Assembly: GCA_033239525.1 (NCBI GenBank)
Contig: BSYO01000016.1
Coordinates: 11,729,045 to 11,793,044, forward strand
Origin: Nepenthes gracilis
Lineage: Eukaryota > Streptophyta > Magnoliopsida > Caryophyllales > Nepenthaceae
Direction: 5' to 3'
Length of the DNA: 64,000 nt
Shown here in pieces: positions 33,616 through 45,000 of the stretch. How positions within the stretch are numbered: position 1 is the stretch's first letter; each line of letters opens with the position of its first letter. The translations under genes were made by a program, and so were the position numbers. The notes beneath the pieces were generated by a model. The model was given only the letters and a program-made list of their open reading frames with translations. It was not told where the DNA came from and searched no databases.

Positions 33616-36219
33616 ATCTACCTTTGTCCTTTAAGGATGCCATCCAAACCAAACCAAACCAGATCAGCCTTCCTCATCCACAACTTCTACCGACAAGCAA
33701 ACGGATCCATCCAACTATGTCACCAAACCCTTAACCATGATTATAGCCATGATCGCCCTCTTTGTCACATCCCAAATCTCCATCTCAAAATTAAAATTAA
33801 TAAATTATTATTAAACTAATTTATTGTTTAATTAACCTTTGGATGTGAATTATATGTTGATACCTCGACCGACTACAAATAAATAAATTTAGACATGTAG
33901 AGGACCCAAAACATGCTAGGTGTCTTGTGGCTTCGACACCGTCCTAAAATGTAACGTCAAACCTTATGTAAGAAACGAAACCTTTTTAAAATAGACTCAG
34001 AGGATACAAATTTTGCAGAATTAAATCATATATCAAAATTTTAATATCCTACAACCAATCATCGGACAATTTGATTCAATCATAAACCACAACAACATAA
34101 CTCCATATCCTGCATATTGTTTTATGCGCCTTTAACTACTGTTCGGTATCCAACATAATTTATTTTGACACTTTATAGCTGTCTATATAATCAAAACATA
34201 CATAATTTTTGTCTGAACATATTATAAACATTAAACATTGTCTGAAAACTGAAATATAACAATTTAAAGTAGCTAACTAATTAATGTATCTAAAAATTGT
34301 TCAAAAATCATAGATATCAAATAATATCATCCGAAACTAACTAATTAATTAAAATACAACATTAGACTTATTAATCATCATCTAAACACTGTATGAACAT
34401 AATATAACAGATATTATTTAAAAATATTAAACAATAATAATAATCATCAAATTATTAATCTAAACCCCTTATATCAGCTTGATCCTCTAATCTTATATGC
34501 CTAGTAAGGACCAATACATCTCAATCTGAAGGAGATAGTAAAAATAATAATGAGTGAATAAAAAACTCAGCAAAGTATAAATATATTCAATGGACATCTA
34601 TATCTTTGCTTCAAAAATATAACGGAAAGATTGATGTATCGAAATTCAATGATATGCCATAAAATTTTATATAAATACATGTCTACATTATACAGAGTTT
34701 TTCAGATTATCTTATCATGTTTCTTCTTTATCTTAATTATCAAAATATACTTAATTCTTAATTTTCTTAAGGACTAGGATCAATAGACCTTACTAACTAA
34801 ATGAGTAGACAATCAAAAATCTGATTATATATGTTTTCACATAGTTAAAGGCCATATGCTTTTATTCAAGACCGGAATGTGGGTCGTTTACATATCACCC
34901 TATAGATTGGACCAAATGCTACTTTTTACCCGTAGATGATAGGTTCAGATCTTAATATCCACTATAATATACTAAGGCATACCAAATTATACCATCCGTT
35001 GAACAATAATCTTGGTCTAATTCTTATTTTTAGGAAAATTCTACACTTATTCTTAGTTTTTTATTATTTTCTTATTTTTAGAGAAAATGATCATATATCA
35101 TAGTATAATTATAAAATTTTCTTCCATATTTCAGTGATTTTAGGTTATGTCAAACTTATTCTTTATGTGGGATGCTAAATTAGCATGTTATGCAGAGAAT
35201 GGGATGCTCAATTAACCAATTAATGTATAAATTTTAACAAAATATTTATAATTTAGCATGTTTGCAGAATTTTACATAAATTTCATATTGTGCAACTTCA
35301 ATTGTATATATTATTTAGTTCATATTAGTTATATATTTGATAATTTAGAGTGCTTAAAACATCATGTACAAATTTGAATCATGCAAGAAGTAAAATTCAA
35401 TAGAATTGTAACAAAATCAGCAACTTGTATAGTTTTCTGTAAATTTAGAAAACTACTCCATCACCGGTGCTTATAGTTGATACTCCATGACTAGCACCAT
35501 TTGCACTACCTGTACCTATGCCAGCTAAGTCACCTACTCTATTAGTATCTTCTAAATGATCATCCAAGACTAAGAAGACAAAGAAGGCCTAAATTGGAGA
35601 GGTTCTCGCCCAGATGCAATATACGATGCGCAAATGGGCCGACATGGTGGACAAAGACTCTTTTAGATCCTCTATGCAATCGCCCTCTTAGCCGACTAGC
35701 CCATATGGAGGTTCATTTGCACAGGACCCATTTGATATTAGAGCGATCATTAATTAAATTTTATATATTTTATTGCATTATCTATCTACACAACACTTGG
35801 TTATTGTCAGCAAGACTGTTTTTACCGTTGGTCAACTTGAGTTTGGTGATCTTGAATTAGGTGTTCCCGATTACTTGGTTACTATATAAGGTTTTATTTT
35901 AATCTATGCATTAATTAAATAATGGTGTCTAGGTTAAGATGTATGCTTAGGGATAGTAGTTCAACTTTGAGTATGACAACTAATTCAGGAGAGTTATTAG
36001 TAATCCCAAGTAGCCAAAATTATTCTAGGTGGACAATCCCTATTCAACAAATAGAAAAAAATTATAAAGTCGGTACTTTTGATTTTAAAACATTCTTAAC
36101 TATTAAGGATCATGAACAAACTATATCTATTAATAGTAAATACGAAGAAATTAGATTTATCAACTTTATCAATAGAGAAATTCAAACACAAAGGTTATAA
36201 TTATATTTATTACGGTTTA
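33616..36219 (+). pseudogene. pararetrovirus-like remnant, locus A, interrupted by an antisense LTR
   Basis: Two stretches also occur at locus B: 33616-33762 matches 57761-57904, and ~35455-35745 matches ~61148-61450. The second encodes, in broken frames, a Lys-rich segment (TKK-rich) followed by KWADMVD. At 35922-36200 an open 92-residue frame contains NYSRWTIPIQQIEKNYKVG and ends FINREIQTQRL. This composition resembles the N-terminal part of plant endogenous Caulimoviridae-type polyproteins, by family resemblance only. The frame is cut by the LTR at 36220. Stops are frequent and the copy is non-functional. It could instead be an unclassified retroelement. Confidence 0.42.
33763..35140 (-). 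mobile_element. antisense gypsy-type LTR fragment
   Basis: Begins TGTCACATCCC on the plus strand (so the LTR ends ...GGGATGTGACA on the minus strand), exactly where the match to locus B stops. Inside, on the minus strand, are the words common to the other LTRs here: a TGCTGAG...TTCACTCATTATTATTTTTAC stretch near 34560 and the GGTGATAT block near 34900. The right boundary is not clear. Confidence 0.5.
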
Positions 36220-36413
36220 TGTAATATCCTGAATTTTTATCCAATTAATTTGGGATAATTTATTATTTTGGAGAATTTAGGTGTGACAAAAATTAATTAA
36301 ATAGTATAAAATTTTAAAAGATATTTGGATTAGTTAGGTCAACATCCGAAGTACGTCTGTACTATTGCCTGAGTATTAATTTAAATTTTGGAATAAAAGA
36401 AAAGGAGTATATA

Positions 36414-36487
<74 letters not shown>
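36414..36487. repeat. (TAA)n microsatellite
   Basis: About 24 uninterrupted units of TAA/ATA. Produces the poly-Ile artefact frame on the other strand. Confidence 0.95.
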
Positions 36488-36489
<2 letters not shown>

Positions 36490-36540
36490 GAAGAAAAAGA
36501 ACGGAAGCAGGGATTTCGGGAAGAAAATTATAACGTTTTC

Positions 36541-37800
36541 GGGTTACCCGCGTGTAGATATTGTCCACTTTGGGCTGGGAGAACTTCACGGCGTCTCAAG
36601 CCAACACGCGGCCTACACGGTTTAGTTCCTGGCAGACGGAGTCCACCATCCTCAGAACGCGTCCACAAGAGAGAGGTATCCACGCCCTTATAAAGCATGA
36701 TTCGTTCCTCTCCCCATCCGATGTGGGACATCACAATCTACCCCCCTTGGGAGTCCGACATCTGCGCTGGCACACTGAACCGGGTCCCGTCTCTCATACC
36801 ATTTGTAACGTCCCCGAGCACCCGCTTGTGAATATTGTCTGCTTTGCCAAACAGGCACACGATTTTATTCCTGGTAGACGGCCTCCACCATCCCCAAAAC
36901 GCATCCACAAGGGAGAGGTATCAGAAACGGGCCGCGTGTTGGCTTAGGACATCGTGAAGTTCTCCCGACTCAAAGCGGATAATATCTACAGGTGGGTGGC
37001 TCGGGGATATTACAAATGGTATCAGAGACGGAACCCAATTCGATGTGCGAGTGGGGATGCTGGGCTCCCAAGGGGGTGGACTATGGTGTCCCACATCGGA
37101 TGGGGAGGTGAACGAAGTGCGCTTTATAAGCCGTGGAGGCCTTTTCCTTGTAGACGCGTTTTGGAGGCGGTGGACTCCGTCTGCCAGGAATAAAACCGTG
37201 CAGGCCACGTTTTGGCTTGGGACGCTGTGAAGTTCTCCAGGCTTAAAGCGGACAATATCTACAGGTAGGTGGGTTGGGGACATTACAAATAGTATCAAAG
37301 ATGGGACCCAGTTTAGTGTGCCAGCGCGGACGTTGGGCTCCCAAGGGGGGTGGACTGTGATATCCCACGTCGGATGGGGAGGAAAATGAAGCGTGCCTTA
37401 TAAGAGCGTAGATACCTCTCCCTTGTGGACGCGTTTTGGGGACAGTGAAGGCCGTTTACCAGGAACAAAACCATGCGCTTGTATGGTAAAGTAGACAATA
37501 TTTATAAGCGGGTGCCCGGGGATGTTACAAATGGTATCAGAGTCGGGGCCTGTTTCGGTGTGCCAGTGAGGACGCTGGGTTCCCAAGGGGGTGGACTGTG
37601 GTGTCCCACATTGGATGGGGAGGTGAACAAAGTGTGCTTTATAAGTCATAGAGACCTTTCCCTTGTAGATGCGTTTTGGGGGCGGTGGACTCCGTCTGCC
37701 AGAAATAAAACCGTTCGGGCCGCGTGTTGCCTTGGGACTCCGTGAAGTTCTCCTGGCCCAAAGCAGACAATATCTACAGGCGAGTGGCTCAGGGACATTA
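36541..37800. repeat. ~272-bp repeat array in inverted then direct orientation
   Basis: Direct units from about 36925 to 37800 share AATATCTACAGG-type marks at 36981, 37254, 37497 and 37769 (spacing 273, 243, 272). Each has TTACAAAT-GTATCA, GGCTCCCAAGGGGG, CCCAC-TCGGATGGGGAGG and TAGACGCGTTTTGG. From 36541 to about 36916 the same words occur as reverse complements (GATATTGTCC at 36556 and AATATTGTCT at 36831, 275 apart). The two arms can form a large hairpin. Long frames here (for instance minus 37398-37970) are products of the repeat. Confidence 0.88.
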
Positions 37801-38823
37801 TGAAAATAGAGGAGAGAGAGAGAGAGAGAGGGAGAAGAGCGAGAGGAGGAAACCAAGGTTCTCGAGTCTGATTTTGACTTCGAGCTAGTTAAAAAAATGA
37901 TAGATTGGGTCGAGACAAGTACACTAATATCCTTTTCATTCTCTCTTTTTAATTTTTGTTTGATATTCATCGGATATTATTATCCCGATACCCAACCCAT
38001 ACATATATTTTGTGAAACCCATGAGTTGGGTATAGGAATTTATCAATTTATATGCGGCCTTTGATTCGCGGTGGTAGAATAAGATCCAAGGAGATTCATT
38101 GTAATGTTTCATTATTGTCAATATCTCATGAGTTTGGGATCCGGTGGAATTCACGAGTTATATTCGGTAGAATCCATGTGTCGGATTTTCAACTATTTGG
38201 ATTTAGTGGGAATCCATGTTGTTATTATTGTTTGATATTCAGGTCGTTCACGCTGACATTCGGACCAGGAAATCCCCACTCATTGGTGATACCGGATTCC
38301 AGGGGATTACTGTTATTTATTGATACTCTTATTATTTTTGGAATATATGAGTCAAGTGTGACTTATCTTACTTAGAGTCGTATTTACGACATGTTAAAAT
38401 TCGTCTCAGATATAGTAGATTGTTAGAGTAATGTTGAGACATTTATACTGGCTCACCTTTGTGTTTTATTGGCTCCAGATTAGATAGGTTGATATCAGGA
38501 TAAAAGAGATCACATGACTTTTGGACAACTGTCAAATAGAGGTGATATCAGAGTTCGAGACTCCCATTATAAAAATCTAAAACTTTTCGTCATTCATTAA
38601 TCTTTAAATATTTATCAGATATCGCATATATGAAATTTGATATTTTAGGATATCGATGTTATTAAAGTTATTTATTATTACTGTTATGGATATTGAATTA
38701 ATGATATATTTATGAGGTTCAGTAATGAAGTTTTTAATAATGTTGAGTTCATTGATGACGAATAATTTATGATTTTGGAAAATTCGAGATTTCACCGTGA
38801 CAGTTCGAATTTGGCTCAGGAAT

Positions 38824-39551
38824 TTGAGTTTGGGTCATCACATTCATACTTAGGTCATGGGAATCATAAAATATAAACGTAATCGGGTATCAAAACGAGG
38901 ATATCCAAAGAAAACGGAATAAAAGTGTAAGAAAACGAAAGATGAGCGTATGAGTGCTCTTACTTTATCCCGATCTATCACCTTTTTAATAACTCTTCGA
39001 CGGATTCAGACTCAGGAGCTTCGTTCTCCACCTTCTCTCTCTTCTCGCTCTCTCCCTCTCCCTCTCCCTCTTCTTGTGTGAAATGCCACCATTTCACCCG
39101 AAAGAAAACCCACTTGGGTTTAAATATCTTGGGTTGATACTCGAGCGCCGCACCCATAGAATCAGCGCCTACCATAAGTGCTCGAGCACCCAATCGGTGC
39201 TGGCTCCCTAGAATCGGCGCCTGCCACGGCGCTTAAGCGCTCGATAGGCACCAGCCTGCTGGATGCAGTGCCCAGCAGGCGACTGTTTGGCTCCACCTCT
39301 GAAATATATATTCTCGTGTAACAAAAGTATAGTTTTATTTATATTAATTTAATACATCGCGGTTATCATAAATCAGAGTCCAAATTCTATTTACGAATTA
39401 ATATATTGAGATTATTACGCTGGTTTCCAAATTCATCAATTCTGGGTCTTTGGCCCTTTCGATCTAGCTTCTTCGGTGTCCTTAGAGCTCAATCCACTTA
39501 TATTACTTTAATTATTTCTAATTATCGTAACGTGAAAATCAGTACCTTACA
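38824..39551 (-). mobile_element. inverted LTR fragment (family of 15672-18062)
   Basis: On the minus strand it starts TGTAAGGTACTGATTTTCACG (39551) and runs through a GC-rich block with CGCTCGAGC words (39140-39280) and a (GA)n tract (39030-39075). It ends near 38824 after a section matching 55300-55370. Only the 5' third of the LTR is present. It abuts the LTR ending at 38802. Confidence 0.65.
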
Positions 39552-40973
39552 CACTCCACAAGAAGAGTACAAAACTACATAAGATACTCCACCTATCAAG
39601 TGCACTAAAATGAATATTGTCCTCCATACAAATACTCATTTCCATCCACTCTACATTTTTGAATTCATTTCCTAACATCTTTCTTATCCGAATTGAAGGA
39701 TTTATGATTTGAACGTTAGATGATATATTGGGTAATGAGACCTATATTCTTCTTACAACTTTTTTGTTCAATTATAGTGTGCCGGATCTAAATTCGGGTT
39801 ACAAAGATCAAATTTATTTTGGTTTGAACCATCAAGACCCATCAAATAAATTATTATGTAAGTCTAACTAATATAATTAGATAAAATATTTTATCATCTA
39901 AAAATTCAGAAAAATATTTAAAAATTTCCAAATATTTATATTTTTTTCATACTACAATCTTGTTATTAAATTTCTCATAATAATTTGAAAGTCATACACC
40001 ATTACATTTCATTTAGGATTAACAATAAACATAATCTGGACCCACTTTTTAAATATATCATGTTATTTGAGACCCCATTCATCTATTTATTTTATGCTTA
40101 AAAATCACCAAATCAAAAATACCCAATCCAAAACCCAAAAATATTATAGTAGTCTAAACCAAAACCAAATAGATTAATTTCGTTACTCTATTTTCATTTT
40201 AGCTTTTTTTAATTTTAATTCAAATTAAAAAGTTAGTAATTTTTTAAATACTCATAAAATTTGTTGGTGGTCATATGAGCCAATGTTGGAGATTATAGCC
40301 CACCCTTAAAGATGTAACACATGGCACAATAAAGAGGCACAAATAATATATTATAGTTGGTGTTTAATTCATATATATTCATACTTAAATGTGAATTTGA
40401 GTTTTATGTATTTATTTACTGATTAATAAAAAAGGCAATTCCGAAGATAACTACAACGAGAAAAGCAAAAAATTTAAGCGTCGCAGATATAGTTTGGAAA
40501 CATGAGGACCAACTATATGTATGATTCATAAATTTTGTATTTGATTGCAATTTAAGTTAAAATTATTTCATGCTTATTAAAGTTAAAGGGTATTGCCATG
40601 CTATCGAAGGAATTTCATCCAACATTTGTTTAAAATTATATCGACCAATTTAAATTTTATAGTCATAGTTGAGATTTATATCATTTTGACGATGAATTTG
40701 ATAAAAATTCTAGACTAGGTTAGATTTTAGATAAGATACCACCAAATCAAACTCGATTTGTGTTTTAATTTTAATATCTGTAATTTATCATATTATTTTA
40801 ACGAGTAGAAAGAATAATAAAAGTCTTATTTTTTTATGTATTCTTACTTTGGCAACAAAGGCACCATAGATGATGAATTATACAATGCATTTGATATTTG
40901 ATATTATTATATGGTATTCATTTGTCATTAAGAATATATAATTACTATATATGTTAATTATTAATTTCATTAT
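39552..40973. other. intergenic, no gene
   Basis: AT-rich DNA up to the Tat-B insertion site. No coding or repeat structure recognised. Confidence 0.4.
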
Positions 40974-41991
40974 TGATGGGTACGTCAATAATGGGCTCGC
41001 CCGGAAATGTAAAAACGGCCCAAAATCACTACAGCCCATTCGCGCCAAGACGGTAGTGCCCCACGTTGACCGGTTGAAAGCCAAAGAGGATGGAGAAATC
41101 GGGATGGATAACTTAGACGGCCAACTTCCAAGACGGTCAACATTCGTTGATCAGAATCTTGACCACTTGAAGACCAAACTTAACGCGGCCCAGGCCCAAC
41201 TTGGCCCATGCGTTTATCCACGACCAGCAATGGTTTTCTCCTCTAATTTTACGCTTCCCCAAAAGGCAATATCTATGACAAAGGTCACTAGTAGCTTTAG
41301 TGCCCCTCACACAAGGAAAGCGCCAAATCCTCTCCTTTGTCTACAGCAAACCCTAACTGTTACAAAATACAGAAGGAAAGCAATCTTCCCAAGGAGCCGT
41401 TTCTGCCATTAAAGCCCCACACCAAGAAAGGAAGCCCGTCCAGTAGAGTGTAGGAATCAAACGCTCTTGTCCAAGGATGGATGACCAACATCTCAGTTAT
41501 GAAAACCCATGGAGTCCTCACTTTAGGATACACTCCAAATTCTGCGAACAGACGCACTCCTTTTTGTTGAGAATCACTCACCAAGCCCTAACACTCTTAA
41601 AGGCGCTTTAGAATTTACTCTGCGTTTTTACAAGCTCCTACGCTTACAGAATGCCTCTATCTCTCTCCCTGTCACTACATTCGTCAAGAACACAGGGACG
41701 GAGACCAGAACGCTTTTTGAGCCACAGAAAGCCTTACACTTCGAAAGCATAACACCCACCGCAAACACTCTCAGCATTTCTCCTTATTCTGTTTTTTCCT
41801 TAACATTTTCAATTCTTGGAAGGCTATTAATTGACTTGAGTATCGGAATATTTTCGATGGGATAATATTTTACCGACACCTGACCTCTCATTTGTTGTAG
41901 TGGTATGTAAGATCCAGACTCGGTGAACAGAGTTGGATTCAACAATCGACTTGACCTAAACCTATTCGAAACATGGATCCAGGATGCATTA
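40974..41991 (+). repeat. 5' LTR of Tat-B
   Basis: 1018 bases, TGATGGGTACG to GGATGCATTA. The TATA position at 41498 reads TATGAAAA, against TATAAAAA in the 3' LTR. Confidence 0.92.
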
Positions 41992-42009
41992 TTGGCTCCG
42001 TCTGTAGAA
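41992..42009 (+). other. primer binding site of Tat-B
   Basis: TTGGCTCCGTCTGTAGAA, directly after the LTR. The same type as in Tat-A. Confidence 0.8.
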
Positions 42010-42089
42010 AGTGCTTACAAAAAGCTGACCACTTTCCTAAACAACTTCACACAATCTCACTCTCTCAGCTTCTCTTTCCATCAGCCAAT

Positions 42090-45000
42090 ATGGTGAACAC
42101 AAGAGCCCAAGTGAGCGAGCCCACCAGAGACGTGACCTCACCCGACTAGGACCACGCTGCTGGTACCCTAGTCAATGAGATAGTCAACGGGGTGCCCGCA
42201 CCATTTTTTCAAAATCTGTTGAAGCACATGTAGAATACAAATAGGATACTCCAGATGCTCTGCTCTCACTAGGAGCACGCCTAGCAGGGGGCTCCAGCAG
42301 CGATAACCCCTACGCTGGCCTCCAAAAGAGGAGGCTAAAGGAAGAAGAAACCGACCAGGAAATCAATAAGGTCGACCAACATTCAGACGCAGGAGTCCTC
42401 ACAGGCCTAGAGTCGACTAAGGCCTGAGGAACGATTAGGCAGCATGACTCCGGAGGAAAGTTCAAAACAAAGGAACCCCCAATATTCTCGGACAGAATCA
42501 AGACCCCGAGTCCAAGAAGGAGCCTCCTGGGTCATCATATCCACTGGAGGCAGTAGCTGACCCACTTTTGGCCACACTAGAAGAAGGACAAAGTTGAGAA
42601 TATACCTCAACTCCAGAAGATCAGCCAACGCAACCCAAACAGATCCAAAACGGGAGAAGATCGGGGATCGCGATGAGTGTGCTATAGATCTTGATAGCTC
42701 TCCTTTCACAATGGGGATTTTAAACCATCCGATGCCAAAAAAATTCAAAATGCCAACACTTGACTCGTACGATGGGAGCATTGATGTCATGGATCATCTC
42801 AATCATTTCCACACTCATCTGAGCCTGCAAGGGTTGGACGACACATCCATATGCCGCTGCTTGCTGCTTACCTTGAAGTAGGGTGCTCACATTTGGTTCC
42901 ATTACCTCCCCTCGGATTCAATCTGAAACTTTCGGGAGTTAACTGATCACTTCTTAGCACAATATGCCTCCAGCCGCCGGGAAGAAAAGCAGCCTTGGCA
43001 TCTATCACATATCAAGCAAAAGCACGGGGAGTGAAGATTTTTGGATCGCTTTGTGGAAGATGTTAGGCGGATCCTTAGGCTCATGGATGAGATGAAGCTT
43101 GACAGTTTCATCTCTGTACTGACATATGGAGATTTTTTAAGCACCTGGCGCATAAGAATCTACAGACTTTTGAAAAGTGAAATCTATCACAAGGGCCTAT
43201 ACTGCAGCTGAGGAGACCAATGAGGTTAAACGTTCCGAGTAGACTGAACAACCTCGCTCTTTTCCAGTAGAAGAAAAGAGGTAGTACAGTGGCGACAACC
43301 ACTCCCATAGGAAGTACCATAGGATCGGACTGCCAAAACGTAAAGATTATGGACGATCCAACCTGATGCCCTTGACTAACACAAGTTCAAATGTCCTCAT
43401 ATAGAACCGTGGAGAAAAATTCTTTAAGTAGCCAAAACCACTTAAGAAAACGGAAGGAGAAAATCTGACAAAGTACTATGATTTCCATCGATCTCCCAAA
43501 CACTCCACGAAAGATTGTAAGACTCTCCGGTGGGAGATAGAAAGCTGATTTGTAAAGGCCACCTCACTAGGTTCGTCAAGAGCCCTGACCAGAACTTTAG
43601 CATTGCAGGCGGAGAGGGACCAGAGCCTTCTCCTCCATGGAATAGAGTCATAGCAGGAGTGGTCAATATGATCACGACTCGACCCGTCAAAACTCTGGTG
43701 GACCACAAAGAATGACAGACTGGGAGGAAGAAACAGCGCATTGAAGATAATGTCATTAGTTTTAGTGACGATGACTTAAAACATCTAATTTCTTCCCACG
43801 TGGACCCCCTTGTTGTATCCATGCTCATTTCGGGCGGTAGCGTCGACTACCAGCTGAAGTAAGTATTTATTGATAATAAAAGCTCACGCGATTTGCTTTA
43901 CCTTGATGCGTTCTTTTGACTCAGTTTGAAAAAGAGTCAGTTAAAACCTACTGAAGACCCGCTATACGGCCTCGACAACGAACCCGTGCCCATCCAAGGG
44001 ACGATCCAGTTAGAAGTCACCCTTGCCACATACCCAAAAACAGCAAGTCGTATGCTCACCTTCTTGGTGGTCGTCCTACCCTCCGCCTACAACGCTATAT
44101 TAGGCCACCTGTGTCTAACGGTGTTCGGAGCCATCACTTTAATCCTGCATCTCAAGATGAAATTCCAAATAGCATGCGGTATGGGCAAAGTGTTGGGCGA
44201 CCAAGTCATAGGGCGGACGTGTTACATGTCCCAGATCGCCCCAAGCGGTAGCGCTAAGTTGACAGGAGAACTCGACCATCAAGATGAAGCAACTCTACAG
44301 CAAGCGTAGTCTAGAGAGGCAACCGATCTAGTCCCATTGAACTCGAAAGATCCGGAAAGGTGCGTACAGATTGACGGCACACTCAACAGAACACTACGTG
44401 ATGAGCTGATCACATTCTTACGACGAAATGCCAACATCATCGTATGGACTCCCGTCAACATGCTTGGGATTTCTACTAGAGTAATGGTTTACAAGTTGGG
44501 CCTCGATCCCAATCGCAAGATAATCAGGCAGAAGCGGAGAAATCACTCTGTAGAAATGTTGATCGAGATCCAGGAAGAAGTAAAAAAGCTGCTGGATGTC
44601 AGTTTCATCAGGGAGGTCCAGTACCCGGATTGGCTTTCTAACATCGTCCTGGTAAAGAAAAGCAATGGGAAATGGCAAATGTGCATCGACTTCGCCGATA
44701 TTAACAAAGCCTACCCGAAAGATAGCTTTCCTTTACCCCGGATTGACCTATTGGTGGACTCCAACTCTGGACACGAGCTGTTGAGCTTCATGGACGCATA
44801 CTCGGGCTATAACCAGATCTGGATGAGCCTAGATGATGAGGAGTTCACCTCGTTCATGACGGACCAAGGCACCTATTGTTACAAGGTCATACCTTTTGGT
44901 CTAAAGAACACGGACGCCACTTACCAGTGGCTCCTGAATAAGATGTTCAAAAAGCAAATCGGCCACAATATGGAGGGGTATGTTGATGACATGCTCATTA

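Larger units (their letters stand above)
36220..38802 (+). mobile_element. LTR (solo-like) carrying a microsatellite and a folded-back repeat array
   Basis: Starts TGTAATATCCTGAATTTTTAT and is similar to the start of the LTR at 58176. It ends about ...CACCGTGACA at 38802. The 5-base flanks GTTTA and GTTCG match only at 3 of 5, so a target duplication is doubtful. It contains (TAA)n, an array of ~272-bp units, a (GA)n tract near 37805-37830 and a GGCTCACCTTTGTG block near 38450 like that of the other LTRs. The array looks like a secondary expansion. Confidence 0.6.

Noticed and set aside
36362..36589. 75-residue frame with poly-isoleucine
   Set aside because: A direct product of the (TAA)n microsatellite.
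37398..37970. 190-residue minus-strand open frame
   Set aside because: It runs through the ~272-bp repeat units and repeats with them; the protein has no family features.
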